Shown piece after piece: positions 1 to 9,058 of a DNA stretch of 32,034 nucleotides; within the stretch, counting starts at the first letter, position 1; each line of letters starts with the position of its first letter. Under the pieces are notes generated by a model that saw only the letters and a program-made list of their open reading frames with translations, was not told where the DNA came from and made no database searches. Location: assembly GCA_945952025.1 (NCBI GenBank), contig CAMFGW010000031.1:1-32034 (forward strand), written 5' to 3'. Both the position numbers and the translations under genes were made by a program. The DNA comes from an uncultured Paracoccaceae bacterium. Its GTDB lineage: Bacteria; Pseudomonadota; Alphaproteobacteria; Rhodobacterales; Rhodobacteraceae.

Positions 1-844
1 ACGGCCCCTGCCACTCTGGCCCAGCCGAGTCGCCCAGCTTGGCGTGGACCTCCGCCAGATCGACCTCGCCCAGCGGTTCTTTCCGGTCGGGGTCGTCGAA
101 ATCGTAGCGGAAGAGCTGGAAGTCGCGCTTGTAGATTTCCCACATCAGGTGATGCGACAGGTCGTCGAAATAGGCGCTGATCTTGTGGGCGCGCTTCGGT
201 CCGTGGCCTTCGCTTTCATTGAAGCGCGGCACCTCGGCCAGGTTGACCGGAACCGGCGTCGTGACCTTGTCGAGGACGCGCTGCATCCCCTCGTCGAAAC
301 GCTCGGTGAAAAAGATCTGGTCGTAGCGGCCGCCGTTCACGATGAAGGTGGCGATATGGCCCGACATTGCCGACCAGTGGATGTCCGGCTCCATCGGGCG
401 GCGCCAGCGGATCGTGTCGCGGGCAAACAGGAGGAAGCGACGGAAGCTCGCGATCTGGTCGAAGGCGAAATCCTCGTCGGCGCGCCCGACCTCGATCCCG
501 TATTTCTGCACCAGCATCGGCACCAGGTTGCCCCGGTAGCGCTTGCCGTTCCGCTGGATGCCGCAGATCTTGTCGAAGAACGAGGACAGGATGCGCGTGT
601 AGGGATTGCGGACGCAGGTGAAGGTGACGGACTTGTGGGCCGCCACGTTCGCCTCGATCAGGGGCTGGCTCGCGCCTTGCGCCCATTTGTGCAGGCCATC
701 GGTGGCATCATGGATGTCACCGTCGAAAAACCTGCCATGATCGGAATAGAACATGATCTGCCCGATCGACGAGCAGGCGCACTTGGGCACAACCCGATAG
801 ACCATGCTTTCGCTTTCGGTCATCCATGTTCCGGGAAATCCCAT
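1..844 (-). CDS. Sulfotransferase family 2 protein (partial, C-terminus beyond window)
   Basis: Translating the minus strand from the ATG at 844 gives 281 codons that stay open to the left edge, so the C-terminus is missing. The N-terminal motif PKCACSS (residues 20-26) fits the 5'-phosphosulfate loop of PAPS-dependent sulfotransferases, and VRNPYTRILSS (78-88), with Arg79 and Ser87, fits the 3'-phosphate-binding motif. Both are typical of the Sulfotransfer_2 (carbohydrate sulfotransferase) family. The start is supported by AAGGA six bases upstream. The likely role is transfer of sulfate from PAPS to a sugar hydroxyl, but the acceptor cannot be read from sequence. It is divergent from a Core-2/I-branching type glycosyltransferase at 976, so both may build one sulfated glycan (inference). 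The family call is firm; the substrate is unknown. Confidence 0.85.
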   Translation of the reverse strand, partial: MGFPGTWMTESESMVYRVVPKCACSSIGQIMFYSDHGRFFDGDIHDATDGLHKWAQGASQPLIEANVAAHKSVTFTCVRNPYTRILSSFFDKICGIQRNGKRYRGNLVPMLVQKYGIEVGRADEDFAFDQIASFRRFLLFARDTIRWRRPMEPDIHWSAMSGHIATFIVNGGRYDQIFFTERFDEGMQRVLDKVTTPVPVNLAEVPRFNESEGHGPKRAHKISAYFDDLSHHLMWEIYKRDFQLFRYDFDDPDRKEPLGEVDLAEVHAKLGDSAGPEWQGP

Positions 845-975
845 CGAGCGTCCTTAATCCAACCGAAACGAACTTGCGCCAAATTTGACGGGAAAATACT
901 AACAAATCATGTTTTTTCAACCGGGGCGACGGACAAGGGTCCGCGAACCCCGGCGACGGAGCCCGACCGCCGCAC
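845..975. promoter_or_regulatory. Divergent intergenic region between sulfotransferase and glycosyltransferase
   Basis: These 131 bases separate two divergent start codons. The part around 871-920 is clearly AT-richer than its surroundings. On the plus strand TTGCGC (874-879) and TACTAA (897-902) lie 17 bases apart and could be a weak -35/-10 pair for the glycosyltransferase; each matches the sigma-70 consensus at only three positions, so the boxes are tentative. That promoters for both genes lie here is inferred from the geometry. Confidence 0.3.
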
Positions 976-2547
976 ATGGCAGAGATCGCCTTCATCCTCC
1001 TGTGTCACAAGGACCCTGCCGGAATCATCCGCCAGGTCGAGCGGCTGACCGAGGCCGGCGACTGCGTGGCGATCCATTTCGACGCTCGCGCGCCTAGGCC
1101 CCAGTACCTGGCGCTGAGGGCTGCCTTCGCGTCCAATCCGCGCGTAGCCTTCGCGAAAAAGCGGGTCAAATGCGGCTGGGGGGAGTGGAGCCTGGTCGAA
1201 GCCTCGCTCGCCTCCATCCGGGCGGCGGTCGCGGCCTTTCCGCTTGCAAGCCACTTCTACATGATCTCTGGCGATTGCCAGCCGATCAAGACGGCGGTCC
1301 ATGTGCGCGCGCGCCTTGATGCCGAGGATTGCGACTATATCGAAAGCTTCGACTTCTTCCAAAGCGACTGGATCCGCACCGGGTTGAAGGCCGAGCGGCT
1401 GACCTACCGCCACTACTTCAACGAACGCCGGCACAAGCGGCTCTTCTACGGCGCGCTCGCGCTCCAGCAGCGGCTGAGGCTTGAACGCGAGATACCGGGC
1501 GACCTCGGCATCATGATCGGCAGCCAGTGGTGGTGCCTGAGGCGCCGCACGATCGAGCGGGTGCTGGCCTTCTGCGCGGCCCGCCCCGATGTGGTGCGCT
1601 TCTTCAAGACGACCTGGATCCCGGACGAGACCTTCTTCCAGACCCTTGTCCGCCACCTGGTGTCCGCGCGCGAGATCCAGTGCCGGACGCTGACCTTCCT
1701 CATGTTCACCGACTATGGAATGCCCGCGACCTTCTACAACGACCACTATGACCATCTGGTGGCGCAGGACTACCTCTTCGCCCGCAAGATCAGCGCCGAG
1801 GCGCGCGACCTGCGCGAAAGGCTCGGGGCGCTTTATGGCGGGGATCAGGTGGACTTTCCGCCGGGGGCCGACGGGCGGCGGCTGCGCGACTTCCTGTCGG
1901 CGCGCGGGCGCGAGGGGCGCCGCTTCGGCCCGCGTGCCTGGGACCGGGGCGGAGAGGTCGGGGCGGGGCAGCGGCTTTACGTCGTCATCTGCAAGAAGTG
2001 GCACGTCGGCAAGCGGCTCGTCGCAGCCATCGGCCGCGAGACGGGCATGCCGGTCGCCCACTACCTCTTCAGCGAGGATGATGCGGGGCTGCCCGCCATG
2101 GGCGGGACCGAGGCGACGGTCGCGCGCCGCTCGCGGCACCGGCGGGCGTTCCTGAACCTTCTGATGCAGGAACATGGCGCGGACCGGCTGGCGATCGGCG
2201 TCGATCCGGCCGACATGGACCTGATCCGCGATCTGGCGGCCGATCCGGCGCAGGTGCGGTTTCTGGACGTGGGGTGCCGCTTCACCGACGCCTACCTGGA
2301 AGGCCACGCCCGCCGCGTCGGGCTTCTGTCGGACCATGCCGGCGCCGAGGAGCTGGCGACGCTTCTGCCGGTCGTGCGCCATGACGTGGTCTACGAACGC
2401 GCGCGGCTGCGCCAGGTCCGGCCGCTCTGGCATCTGGACGAGGGTGCGCCGCTTGCCGACAATGCCCGCGCGCTGGCCGATTACCTTGCCATTCCTTTCG
2501 AAAAGGCGCAGGCCATCGCGGCCACCGCCCCCCTGTTCGACGACTGA
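976..2547 (+). CDS. Core-2/I-branching type beta-1,6-N-acetylglucosaminyltransferase-like protein (GT14)
   Basis: A 523-residue protein in two parts. Residues 1 to about 280 resemble the Branch (Core-2/I-branching, xylosyltransferase-like) GT14 family: an N-terminal strand with LLCHKDP (8-14), ISGDCQP (97-103), GSQWW (182-186) and PDETFF (216-221), at the places where animal branching enzymes carry SGxxFP, GSQWW and PDExFF. Residues from about 310 to the end form a separate domain of a kind found in Rhodobacterales homologues (DUF5927/DUF5928, from memory), function unknown. No signal peptide or membrane segment is visible, so it is probably cytoplasmic and uses a nucleotide sugar. It is divergent from a sulfotransferase, pointing to a glycan pathway. 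The HIT gene follows after nine bases. Donor and acceptor are not deducible. Confidence 0.82.
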   Translation: MAEIAFILLCHKDPAGIIRQVERLTEAGDCVAIHFDARAPRPQYLALRAAFASNPRVAFAKKRVKCGWGEWSLVEASLASIRAAVAAFPLASHFYMISGDCQPIKTAVHVRARLDAEDCDYIESFDFFQSDWIRTGLKAERLTYRHYFNERRHKRLFYGALALQQRLRLEREIPGDLGIMIGSQWWCLRRRTIERVLAFCAARPDVVRFFKTTWIPDETFFQTLVRHLVSAREIQCRTLTFLMFTDYGMPATFYNDHYDHLVAQDYLFARKISAEARDLRERLGALYGGDQVDFPPGADGRRLRDFLSARGREGRRFGPRAWDRGGEVGAGQRLYVVICKKWHVGKRLVAAIGRETGMPVAHYLFSEDDAGLPAMGGTEATVARRSRHRRAFLNLLMQEHGADRLAIGVDPADMDLIRDLAADPAQVRFLDVGCRFTDAYLEGHARRVGLLSDHAGAEELATLLPVVRHDVVYERARLRQVRPLWHLDEGAPLADNARALADYLAIPFEKAQAIAATAPLFDD

Positions 2548-2556
2548 GAGGCCCCG

Positions 2557-2937
2557 ATGCCCTACGCCTATGACGACACCAACATCTTCGCCCGCATCCT
2601 GAGGGGAGAGATCCCGAACAAGACGCTGGTCGAAAGCGCCCATACGCTTGTCTTTCATGACATCCGTCCGCAGGCGCCGGTGCATGTGCTGGTGATCCCG
2701 AAGGGGCGCTATGTCGATTTTGCGCATTTCGCGGCCGAAGCATCGGCCGAAGAGATCGCCGATTTCCACCGCACGGCGGCAAGGGCCTGCGCGCTTCTGG
2801 GCGTGGCGCCCGGTGACGGCGGCGCGGGGTTCCGCGGCATTTCGAACGCCGGGGACAACGGCCACCAGGAAGTGCCGCACTATCACCTTCACATCCTGGC
2901 CGGCCGCCCGCTCGGCCCGATGCTGAGCCATGGCTGA
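2557..2937 (+). CDS. HIT family (histidine triad) nucleotide-binding hydrolase
   Basis: 126 residues, the usual size for a HinT-type protein. The triad H108-Y-H110-L-H112 lies in the C-terminal part, preceded by GHQEVP, as in HinT purine nucleoside phosphoramidases. The N-terminal FARILRGEIP and the central HVLVIPKGRY are also conserved features. The family hydrolyses AMP-lysine type phosphoramidates and related adenylates; the physiological substrate in bacteria is uncertain. A GAGAGG ribosome-binding site precedes the ATG. The gene starts nine bases after the glycosyltransferase stop and may be read from the same transcript, though a functional link is not apparent. Confidence 0.95.
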   Translation: MPYAYDDTNIFARILRGEIPNKTLVESAHTLVFHDIRPQAPVHVLVIPKGRYVDFAHFAAEASAEEIADFHRTAARACALLGVAPGDGGAGFRGISNAGDNGHQEVPHYHLHILAGRPLGPMLSHG

Positions 2938-2950
2938 GGCGGGGGCCTGA

Positions 2951-2990
2951 GGCGGGGGCAGGGGTGCCGGGCCGGCTTGCCTGCCCCGCC
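2951..2990 (+). terminator. GC-rich hairpin after HIT gene
   Basis: GGCGGGGGCAGG (2951-2962) pairs with CCTGCCCCGCC (2980-2990) with one bulged G and a 17-base loop. It lies 13 bases after the HIT stop and before the next gene. No T-run follows, so it is at best an atypical terminator, pause site or 3'-end stabiliser. Confidence 0.4.
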
Positions 2991-3031
2991 CCTCGCGCTA
3001 TGATGGACGAACCTTTCGGAGACTGGACGAG

Positions 3032-3298
3032 ATGACCAAACCCAAGCAATCGGCCGAGGCTGCGCCCGTCTACGTGACGCTTCTGGACGAGCTGTCGGCC
3101 ACGGGCTGCGCCGCCGATTATCCGGCGCCGGAAACCGAAGTGGTCAATGTCTGGAAGATCGCCTGCGACGGCGGCGAGGGCGCTTTGGGCCATCCCCGCA
3201 TCTGGATCGCCATTCCGCAGGACGAGGGTGTGGCGGACTGCGGCTATTGCGACAAGCGCTACATCAACGAGAATTTCATCGAAAAACTGAAGGGCTGA
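3032..3298 (+). CDS. CHCC-type zinc-finger domain protein
   Basis: An 88-residue protein with a C-x8-H-x15-C-x2-C pattern (Cys45, His54, Cys70, Cys73) matching the zf-CHCC family, which includes the zinc-binding domain of the mitochondrial complex I subunit NDUFS6 and short stand-alone proteins of alphaproteobacteria. The final segment after CGYC (CDKRYI) fits the family. The first 35 residues form a variable tail. It probably binds one zinc ion. Alphaproteobacterial homologues have been linked to complex I, but no nuo gene is present here, so that role is only inferred. It lies 55 bases upstream of polA on the same strand. Confidence 0.85.
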   Translation: MTKPKQSAEAAPVYVTLLDELSATGCAADYPAPETEVVNVWKIACDGGEGALGHPRIWIAIPQDEGVADCGYCDKRYINENFIEKLKG

Positions 3299-3353
3299 CG
3301 GCGCCAGAGGCCCCAAAGGCTGCGCCGGGCTATCGGAAAGAGGGGCGGGCGGC

Positions 3354-6191
3354 ATGACCGGCGAGGCACGATTCGGCAAAGGCAGCCACCTGCACCTGAT
3401 CGACGGGTCGGCCTTCATCTTCCGTGCCTATCACGCGCTGCCGCCCCTGACGCGCGCCTCTGACGGGGTGCCGGTGGGCGCGGTCGCGGGCTTTTGCAAC
3501 ATGCTCTGGGGCCAGATCGCGGCCAACGCGGCCAAGGATGACCCGACCCATCTGGCGGTCGTCTTCGACTATTCCTCGGCCACCTTCCGCGACCAGATCT
3601 ATGCCGACTACAAGGCCAACCGCCCCCCGGCGCCCGAGGACCTGCGCCCGCAGTTCCCGCTGACGCGCGAGGCCACCCGCGCCTTCAACGTCGCCTGCCT
3701 GGAGATGGAGGGGTTCGAGGCCGACGACATCATCGCCACGCTGGCCCGCCGCGCGACCGAGGCCGGGGGCGAGGTCACGATCATCTCGTCTGACAAGGAC
3801 CTGATGCAGCTTGTGGGCCCGAAGGTCGCGATGTGGGACGCGATGAAGAACCGGCGGATCGGGCCGGCCGAGGTCGAGGAAAAGTTCGGCGTGCCGCCCG
3901 ACAAGGTGATCGAGGTGCAGGCGCTGGCCGGGGATTCGGTCGACAATGTGCCGGGCGCGCCCGGCATCGGTCTGAAGACGGCGGCGCTTCTCATCAACGA
4001 ATATGGCGATGTGGAAACCCTTCTGGCGCGCGCGGGCGAGATCAAGCAGGAAAAGCGCCGCCAGAGCCTGATCGACAATGCCGAACAGGTCCGCATCTCG
4101 CGCCGGCTGGTGACGCTCGACGCCGAGGTGCCGATTGACGTGACGCTCGACGGGCTGCAGGTGCGGCGGCCCGACCCGGAAGAGGCGCTGGGCTTTCTGA
4201 ACCGGATGGAGTTCCGCACGCTGACCAAGCGCGTGGCCGAGGCGCTGAAGGTCGAGGCGCCGGTGGCGGTCGAGCCGGTCAGGGTGGCGAGCGCCGACAA
4301 GGCGGATGCGCCGGCCGCACAGGCGGCGGTGCCCTTCGATGTGGCGGGCTACGAGGCCGTCACCGATCCGGACGCGCTGGCGGGCTGGATCGCGGCAATC
4401 CGCGAGGCGGGGTTCGTCGCCATCGACACGGAAACCACCAGCCTCGACGAGATGCAGGCCGAGCTTGTGGGGATTTCGCTGTCGGTCGCGCCGGGGCGTG
4501 CCTGCTACATTCCCGTTGGCCATACGGCGGGCGCGGGCGATCTTTTCGGGGCGTCGGCCCGCGTCCCGGGGCAGATGGACGCGAACGCCGTCCTGCAGGC
4601 GCTGAAGCCGGTGCTTGAGGATCCCGCGATCCTCAAGATCGGCCAGAACATGAAATACGACTGGAAGATACTCGCGCGGCGCGGCGTCGTGATGGCGCCC
4701 ATCGACGATACGATGCTTCTGTCCTACGCGCTTTATTCCGGGCTGCACCTGCATGGCATGGACGGGCTGTCGGAACGCTACCTTGGCCATAAACCTATAG
4801 AGATCAAGGGTTTGCTTGGTTCCGGCAAGTCCGCGCGCACCTTCGATGCGGTGCCGATCGCCGACGCTGTGCCCTACGCGGCCGAGGATGCGGATGTCAC
4901 GCTCCGGCTCTGGCAGGCGCTGCGGCCGCGGCTCGCGCCCGATCGGGTGGCGACAGTCTACGAGACGCTCGAGCGCCCGCTGGTGCCGGTCCTTGCACGG
5001 ATGGAGATGGCGGGGGTGCGGATCGATCCCGGCACGCTGTCGCGCATGTCGAATGCCTTCGCGCAGAAGATGGCGGGACTGGAAGCCGAGATTGCCGAGG
5101 TCGCGGGCCAGCCCTTCAACGTGGGCAGCCCCAAGCAGCTGGGCGAGATCCTTTTCGACGTGATGAAGGTGCCGGGCGGTCAGAAGGGCAAGACGGGCGC
5201 CTATGCGACCGGGGCGGATGTGCTCGAAGACATCACCGCGCAGGACGATATCCCGCAGGCCGCGAAGCTTTCAGGGCTGGTCCTCGACTGGCGGCAGCTG
5301 TCGAAGCTCAAGTCGACCTATACCGACGCGCTGCCGACCTTCGTGAACCCGGAAACGGGGCGGGTGCACACGTCCTATTCCATTGCCGGGGCGAACACCG
5401 GGCGGCTGGCCTCGACCGATCCGAACCTGCAGAACATTCCCGTCCGCAGCGAAGAGGGGCGGCGCATCCGCGAGGCCTTTGTGGCGGGGCCGGGCATGCG
5501 GCTCGTCAGCCTGGACTACAGCCAGATCGAGTTGCGCATCCTGGCCGACGTGGCCGACATTCCGGCGCTGAAAGAGGCCTTCCACCAGGGCATCGACATT
5601 CACGCCATGACCGCGAGCCAGATGTTCGGCGTCCCGGTCGAAGGCATGGACCCCATGGTCCGCCGCCGCGCCAAGGCGATCAATTTCGGCGTGATCTACG
5701 GCATTTCGGGCTTCGGTCTCGCGCGGAACCTGCGCATCCCTCGGGCCGAGGCGCAGGCCTTCATCGACACCTATTTCGAGCGTTTCCCCGAGATCCGGCA
5801 GTATATGGACAGTACCGTCGCCTTCGCCAAAGAGCACGGCTATGTCAAGACACGCTTCGGCCGCAAGATCCACACGCCCGAAATCAACGGGCGCGGGCCG
5901 ACCGCCGGTTTCGCCCGGCGGGGGGCGATCAACGCGCCGATTCAGGGGGCGGCGGCCGACGTCATCCGGCGCGCCATGATCCGGATGGAGCCAGCCATCG
6001 CGCACCTGCCGGCGACCATGCTGTTGCAGGTCCATGACGAACTTCTGTTCGAGGTCGAGGAAGGCGCGGTCGACGAGCTGATCGCGGTGGCGCGCAAGGT
6101 GATGGAAGAGGCGCCCCATCCGGCGGTCGACCTGTCGGTGCCGCTTGTCGTCGATGCCGGGCAAGGCGCGACCTGGGCCGAGGCGCACTGA
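3354..6191 (+). CDS. polA: DNA polymerase I
   Basis: 945 residues, full length for the family. Residues 1 to about 290 are the 5'-3' flap exonuclease domain, with the early HLIDGSAFIFRAYHAL segment and the acidic EADDIIATL and SSDKDLMQL motifs. Roughly 335-530 is the 3'-5' proofreading domain, which keeps DTET (Asp358, Glu360), so proofreading is probably active. The family A polymerase domain has Asp721 in LDYSQIELR (motif A), RRRAKAINFGVIYG (motif B) and Asp895 in VHDELLFEVE (motif C). It fills gaps and removes RNA primers during lagging-strand synthesis and repair. The ATG has a GAGGGGCGGG upstream. A cation efflux gene starts 11 bases after its stop and is probably co-transcribed. Confidence 0.98.
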   Translation: MTGEARFGKGSHLHLIDGSAFIFRAYHALPPLTRASDGVPVGAVAGFCNMLWGQIAANAAKDDPTHLAVVFDYSSATFRDQIYADYKANRPPAPEDLRPQFPLTREATRAFNVACLEMEGFEADDIIATLARRATEAGGEVTIISSDKDLMQLVGPKVAMWDAMKNRRIGPAEVEEKFGVPPDKVIEVQALAGDSVDNVPGAPGIGLKTAALLINEYGDVETLLARAGEIKQEKRRQSLIDNAEQVRISRRLVTLDAEVPIDVTLDGLQVRRPDPEEALGFLNRMEFRTLTKRVAEALKVEAPVAVEPVRVASADKADAPAAQAAVPFDVAGYEAVTDPDALAGWIAAIREAGFVAIDTETTSLDEMQAELVGISLSVAPGRACYIPVGHTAGAGDLFGASARVPGQMDANAVLQALKPVLEDPAILKIGQNMKYDWKILARRGVVMAPIDDTMLLSYALYSGLHLHGMDGLSERYLGHKPIEIKGLLGSGKSARTFDAVPIADAVPYAAEDADVTLRLWQALRPRLAPDRVATVYETLERPLVPVLARMEMAGVRIDPGTLSRMSNAFAQKMAGLEAEIAEVAGQPFNVGSPKQLGEILFDVMKVPGGQKGKTGAYATGADVLEDITAQDDIPQAAKLSGLVLDWRQLSKLKSTYTDALPTFVNPETGRVHTSYSIAGANTGRLASTDPNLQNIPVRSEEGRRIREAFVAGPGMRLVSLDYSQIELRILADVADIPALKEAFHQGIDIHAMTASQMFGVPVEGMDPMVRRRAKAINFGVIYGISGFGLARNLRIPRAEAQAFIDTYFERFPEIRQYMDSTVAFAKEHGYVKTRFGRKIHTPEINGRGPTAGFARRGAINAPIQGAAADVIRRAMIRMEPAIAHLPATMLLQVHDELLFEVEEGAVDELIAVARKVMEEAPHPAVDLSVPLVVDAGQGATWAEAH

Positions 6192-6202
6192 GGGAGGGGA
6201 CG

Positions 6203-7180
6203 ATGGCCGGGGCGCACGACCACGACCATGATGATGTGGGCGGGGACGGGCACCAGGGCACCAGTCACGGGCACAGCCACGGACTTGGCTACGGATTGGG
6301 GGGCAAGGGCGACGGGCTGGTCGCGGCGGCGGTCCTGACCAACCTGACGCTGACGGCCGCGCAGATCATTGGCGGGTTGATCGCGGGGTCGGTCGCGCTC
6401 ATCGCGGATGCGTTGCACAACCTGTCGGACGCGGTGGCGCTGATCCTGGCCTTCGCCGCCCGCCGCATCGTGCGGCGGCCAGCGACCGCCGCCATGTCCT
6501 TCGGTTTTGCCCGGGCGGAACTGATCGCCGCCTTGGTGAACTATGTGGCGCTGGCGCTCATCTGCCTGTGGCTCGGCGCGGCTGCCGTCGAGCGGCTCTG
6601 GTCGCCGCCACCGGTCGAGGGGGGGATCGTCATCCTTCTGGCCCTGCTCGCCATCGTCATCAACGGGATCACCGCCGCCCTGACCTGGCGGCTGTCGAAG
6701 GAAAGCCTGAACATCCGCGCGGCGTTCCTGCACAACCTGTCGGATGCGGGCACGTCCGTGGCTGTCGTCATCAGCGGACTCATGGTCTGGGCCTGGGACT
6801 GGCGGCTGGCCGATCCGCTTATCACCATCGCGATTTCGGCCTGGATCCTCTGGCATGCGCTGGTCGAGGTCGGGCCGGTGATCCGCATCCTGATGCTGGG
6901 CGCGCCGCCCGGGGTGGCCGATGCCGACCTGCGCGCCGCGATCCGGGCCGAAGAGGGGGTCGCGGATCTGCATCACGTCCACCTCTGGCAGCTTGATGAG
7001 AAGCGCACCGCGCTCGAGGCGCATGTGACGCTTCTGGCCGGTGCTGACCCCGGGGCGACGCGGGGGCGGGTGAAGAAGATGCTGGGCGAGCGGTTTGCCG
7101 TGACCCATGCGATGATCGAGACGGAAGCGGCGGGCGAGGCTTGCGGGGCGGAGGATTGCCGGGCCGAGGAGCTGCATTAG
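6203..7180 (+). CDS. Cation diffusion facilitator transporter, probably zinc (CzcD/ZnT-like)
   Basis: A 325-residue inner-membrane transporter of the CDF family. A histidine-rich N-terminus (residues 5-26, with HDHDHD and SHGHSHG) is followed by six predicted membrane segments and a cytosolic ferredoxin-like domain from about residue 215. The metal site shows HNLSD twice, in the second segment (His72, Asp76) and the fifth (His177, Asp181). This HD/HD arrangement is the one found in zinc-selective CDF members, unlike DD/HD of YiiP. It should export Zn(II) by proton antiport. The C-terminus has a short CGAEDC tail that may bind metal. A strong GGAGGGGACG ribosome-binding site lies between the polA stop and this ATG. 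Confidence 0.93.
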   Translation: MAGAHDHDHDDVGGDGHQGTSHGHSHGLGYGLGGKGDGLVAAAVLTNLTLTAAQIIGGLIAGSVALIADALHNLSDAVALILAFAARRIVRRPATAAMSFGFARAELIAALVNYVALALICLWLGAAAVERLWSPPPVEGGIVILLALLAIVINGITAALTWRLSKESLNIRAAFLHNLSDAGTSVAVVISGLMVWAWDWRLADPLITIAISAWILWHALVEVGPVIRILMLGAPPGVADADLRAAIRAEEGVADLHHVHLWQLDEKRTALEAHVTLLAGADPGATRGRVKKMLGERFAVTHAMIETEAAGEACGAEDCRAEELH

Positions 7181-7267
7181 GGCCGCTGTCGGTTGTTCCG
7201 GCCTTTTCCGGCCGGAGTGGCAGGGGCAGTTGACTCTGCCATGCGAAGGCCTATCCCCCTGTCCCCT

Positions 7268-7289
7268 CCGATGGCCCCAAGGCCATCGG
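7268..7289. terminator. Perfect 9-bp hairpin with 4-base loop between convergent genes
   Basis: CCGATGGCC (7268-7276), loop CCAA, GGCCATCGG (7281-7289). Its position between convergent stops fits transcript-end protection or Rho-linked termination for both strands. It lacks a T-run, and a dispersed REP-like element cannot be excluded from one copy. Confidence 0.45.
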
Positions 7290-7313
7290 CGGTCCAGCGG
7301 TAACGTTCCCACA

Positions 7314-7351
7314 CGGGCGGGGGGAGCCTAAAGGTTTCCTGATCCCGCCCG
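7314..7351 (-). terminator. Hairpin downstream of DUF1285 gene
   Basis: CGGGCGGG (7314-7321) pairs with CCCGCCCG (7344-7351). The loop can extend the stem through GGAGCC (7323-7328) with GGTTTCC (7333-7339), leaving a TAAA loop. It lies about 40 bases after the DUF1285 stop on the minus strand. There is no T-run, so an intrinsic terminator is not proven. Confidence 0.4.
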
Positions 7352-7390
7352 GGCCCGGCCGGTCAGGCAGAGGCGGACAGTCACTCTGAC

Positions 7391-7975
7391 CTAAGCCAGC
7401 TCAGCCGACGGAATGACCGGAAAGAACCGCCCCGCCGACCAGAGGCCGAACCAGCTTTCCCCCTCGTGCGGTTCGTGGACGCCAAGCTCCACCAGCCGGT
7501 AGAAGCTCTTGCGGTCGATGAGCGCTTCCATCCCGTCGCGCATCAGGACGTAGGGCGAGGGCTCGCCCGTCGCCGGGTCGCGCATGACGCGAATCGGATG
7601 GTCGGGGCCTGCGGTCGCCTCGTCCTCGACCGAGGTCACGAAGGTCAGGACCTGGTCGCGACCCGCGCCCTCGACGCGGAAATCGGTGGCCAGGAAGGGC
7701 GCGTCCTGCACGCGGATGCCTACCTTTTCGACCGGCGTTACCAGGAAATAGCGATCCCCCTCGCGCTTCAGGATCGAGGCGAAGAGCCGCACCAGCGCAT
7801 GCCGGCCGATGGGCGTGCCCAGATACCACCAGCTGCCATCGCGGCGTATCTCCATGTCCAGGTCGCCGCAGAAGGGCGGGTTCCACAGATGGACCGGCGG
7901 GCGCCCGCGCTTTCCGGCCTGACGGGCGGCAGCCGCGAGCGTGTCGGCCGAGGGGCGCGTCTGATCGGTGGGCAA
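7391..7975 (-). CDS. DUF1285 family protein
   Basis: 194 residues from the TTG at 7975. I prefer this start because AGGAG lies seven to eight bases upstream; a frame starting with TTG at 7990 also exists but has no comparable site. The motifs PPVHLWNPPFCGDLDM and WWYLGTPIGR are diagnostic of DUF1285, a cytoplasmic family of unknown function common in alpha- and gammaproteobacteria. It is divergent from the MoxR gene at 8060, with only 84 bases between them, and that pairing is common in Rhodobacterales as far as I recall, so it may serve the same process. No catalytic residues can be assigned. Confidence 0.9.
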   Translation of the reverse strand: MPTDQTRPSADTLAAAARQAGKRGRPPVHLWNPPFCGDLDMEIRRDGSWWYLGTPIGRHALVRLFASILKREGDRYFLVTPVEKVGIRVQDAPFLATDFRVEGAGRDQVLTFVTSVEDEATAGPDHPIRVMRDPATGEPSPYVLMRDGMEALIDRKSFYRLVELGVHEPHEGESWFGLWSAGRFFPVIPSAELA

Positions 7976-8059
7976 GGGCTTGCTCCTCAAGGAAAAATGA
8001 CCATTGGTCGGGGAAGCCTAATCTGTCTTACTGCGCGGGACCAGACAAAGGGGACTTGA

Positions 8060-9054
<995 letters not shown>

Positions 9055-9058
<4 letters not shown>

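Larger units (their letters stand above)
7181..7390. other. Convergent intergenic region with three hairpins
   Basis: 210 bases between two convergent genes with no plausible gene. Three inverted repeats are visible: CCGGCC at 7198-7203 with GGCCGG at 7210-7215; a perfect 9-bp stem with a CCAA loop at 7268-7289; and an 8-bp stem at 7314-7321/7344-7351. None is followed by a T-run on either strand. Confidence 0.5.

Noticed and set aside
885-913. TTGACG at 885-890 as a -35 box for the glycosyltransferase
   Set aside because: No acceptable -10 hexamer lies 16-18 bases downstream; the 874-902 pair was kept only as tentative.
907-2931. 674-codon open frame on the minus strand opposite the glycosyltransferase and HIT genes
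   Set aside because: It is antisense to two genes with clear motifs, has a low-complexity composition rich in Arg, Pro, Ala and His, and shows no family motif. High GC keeps the antisense frame open.
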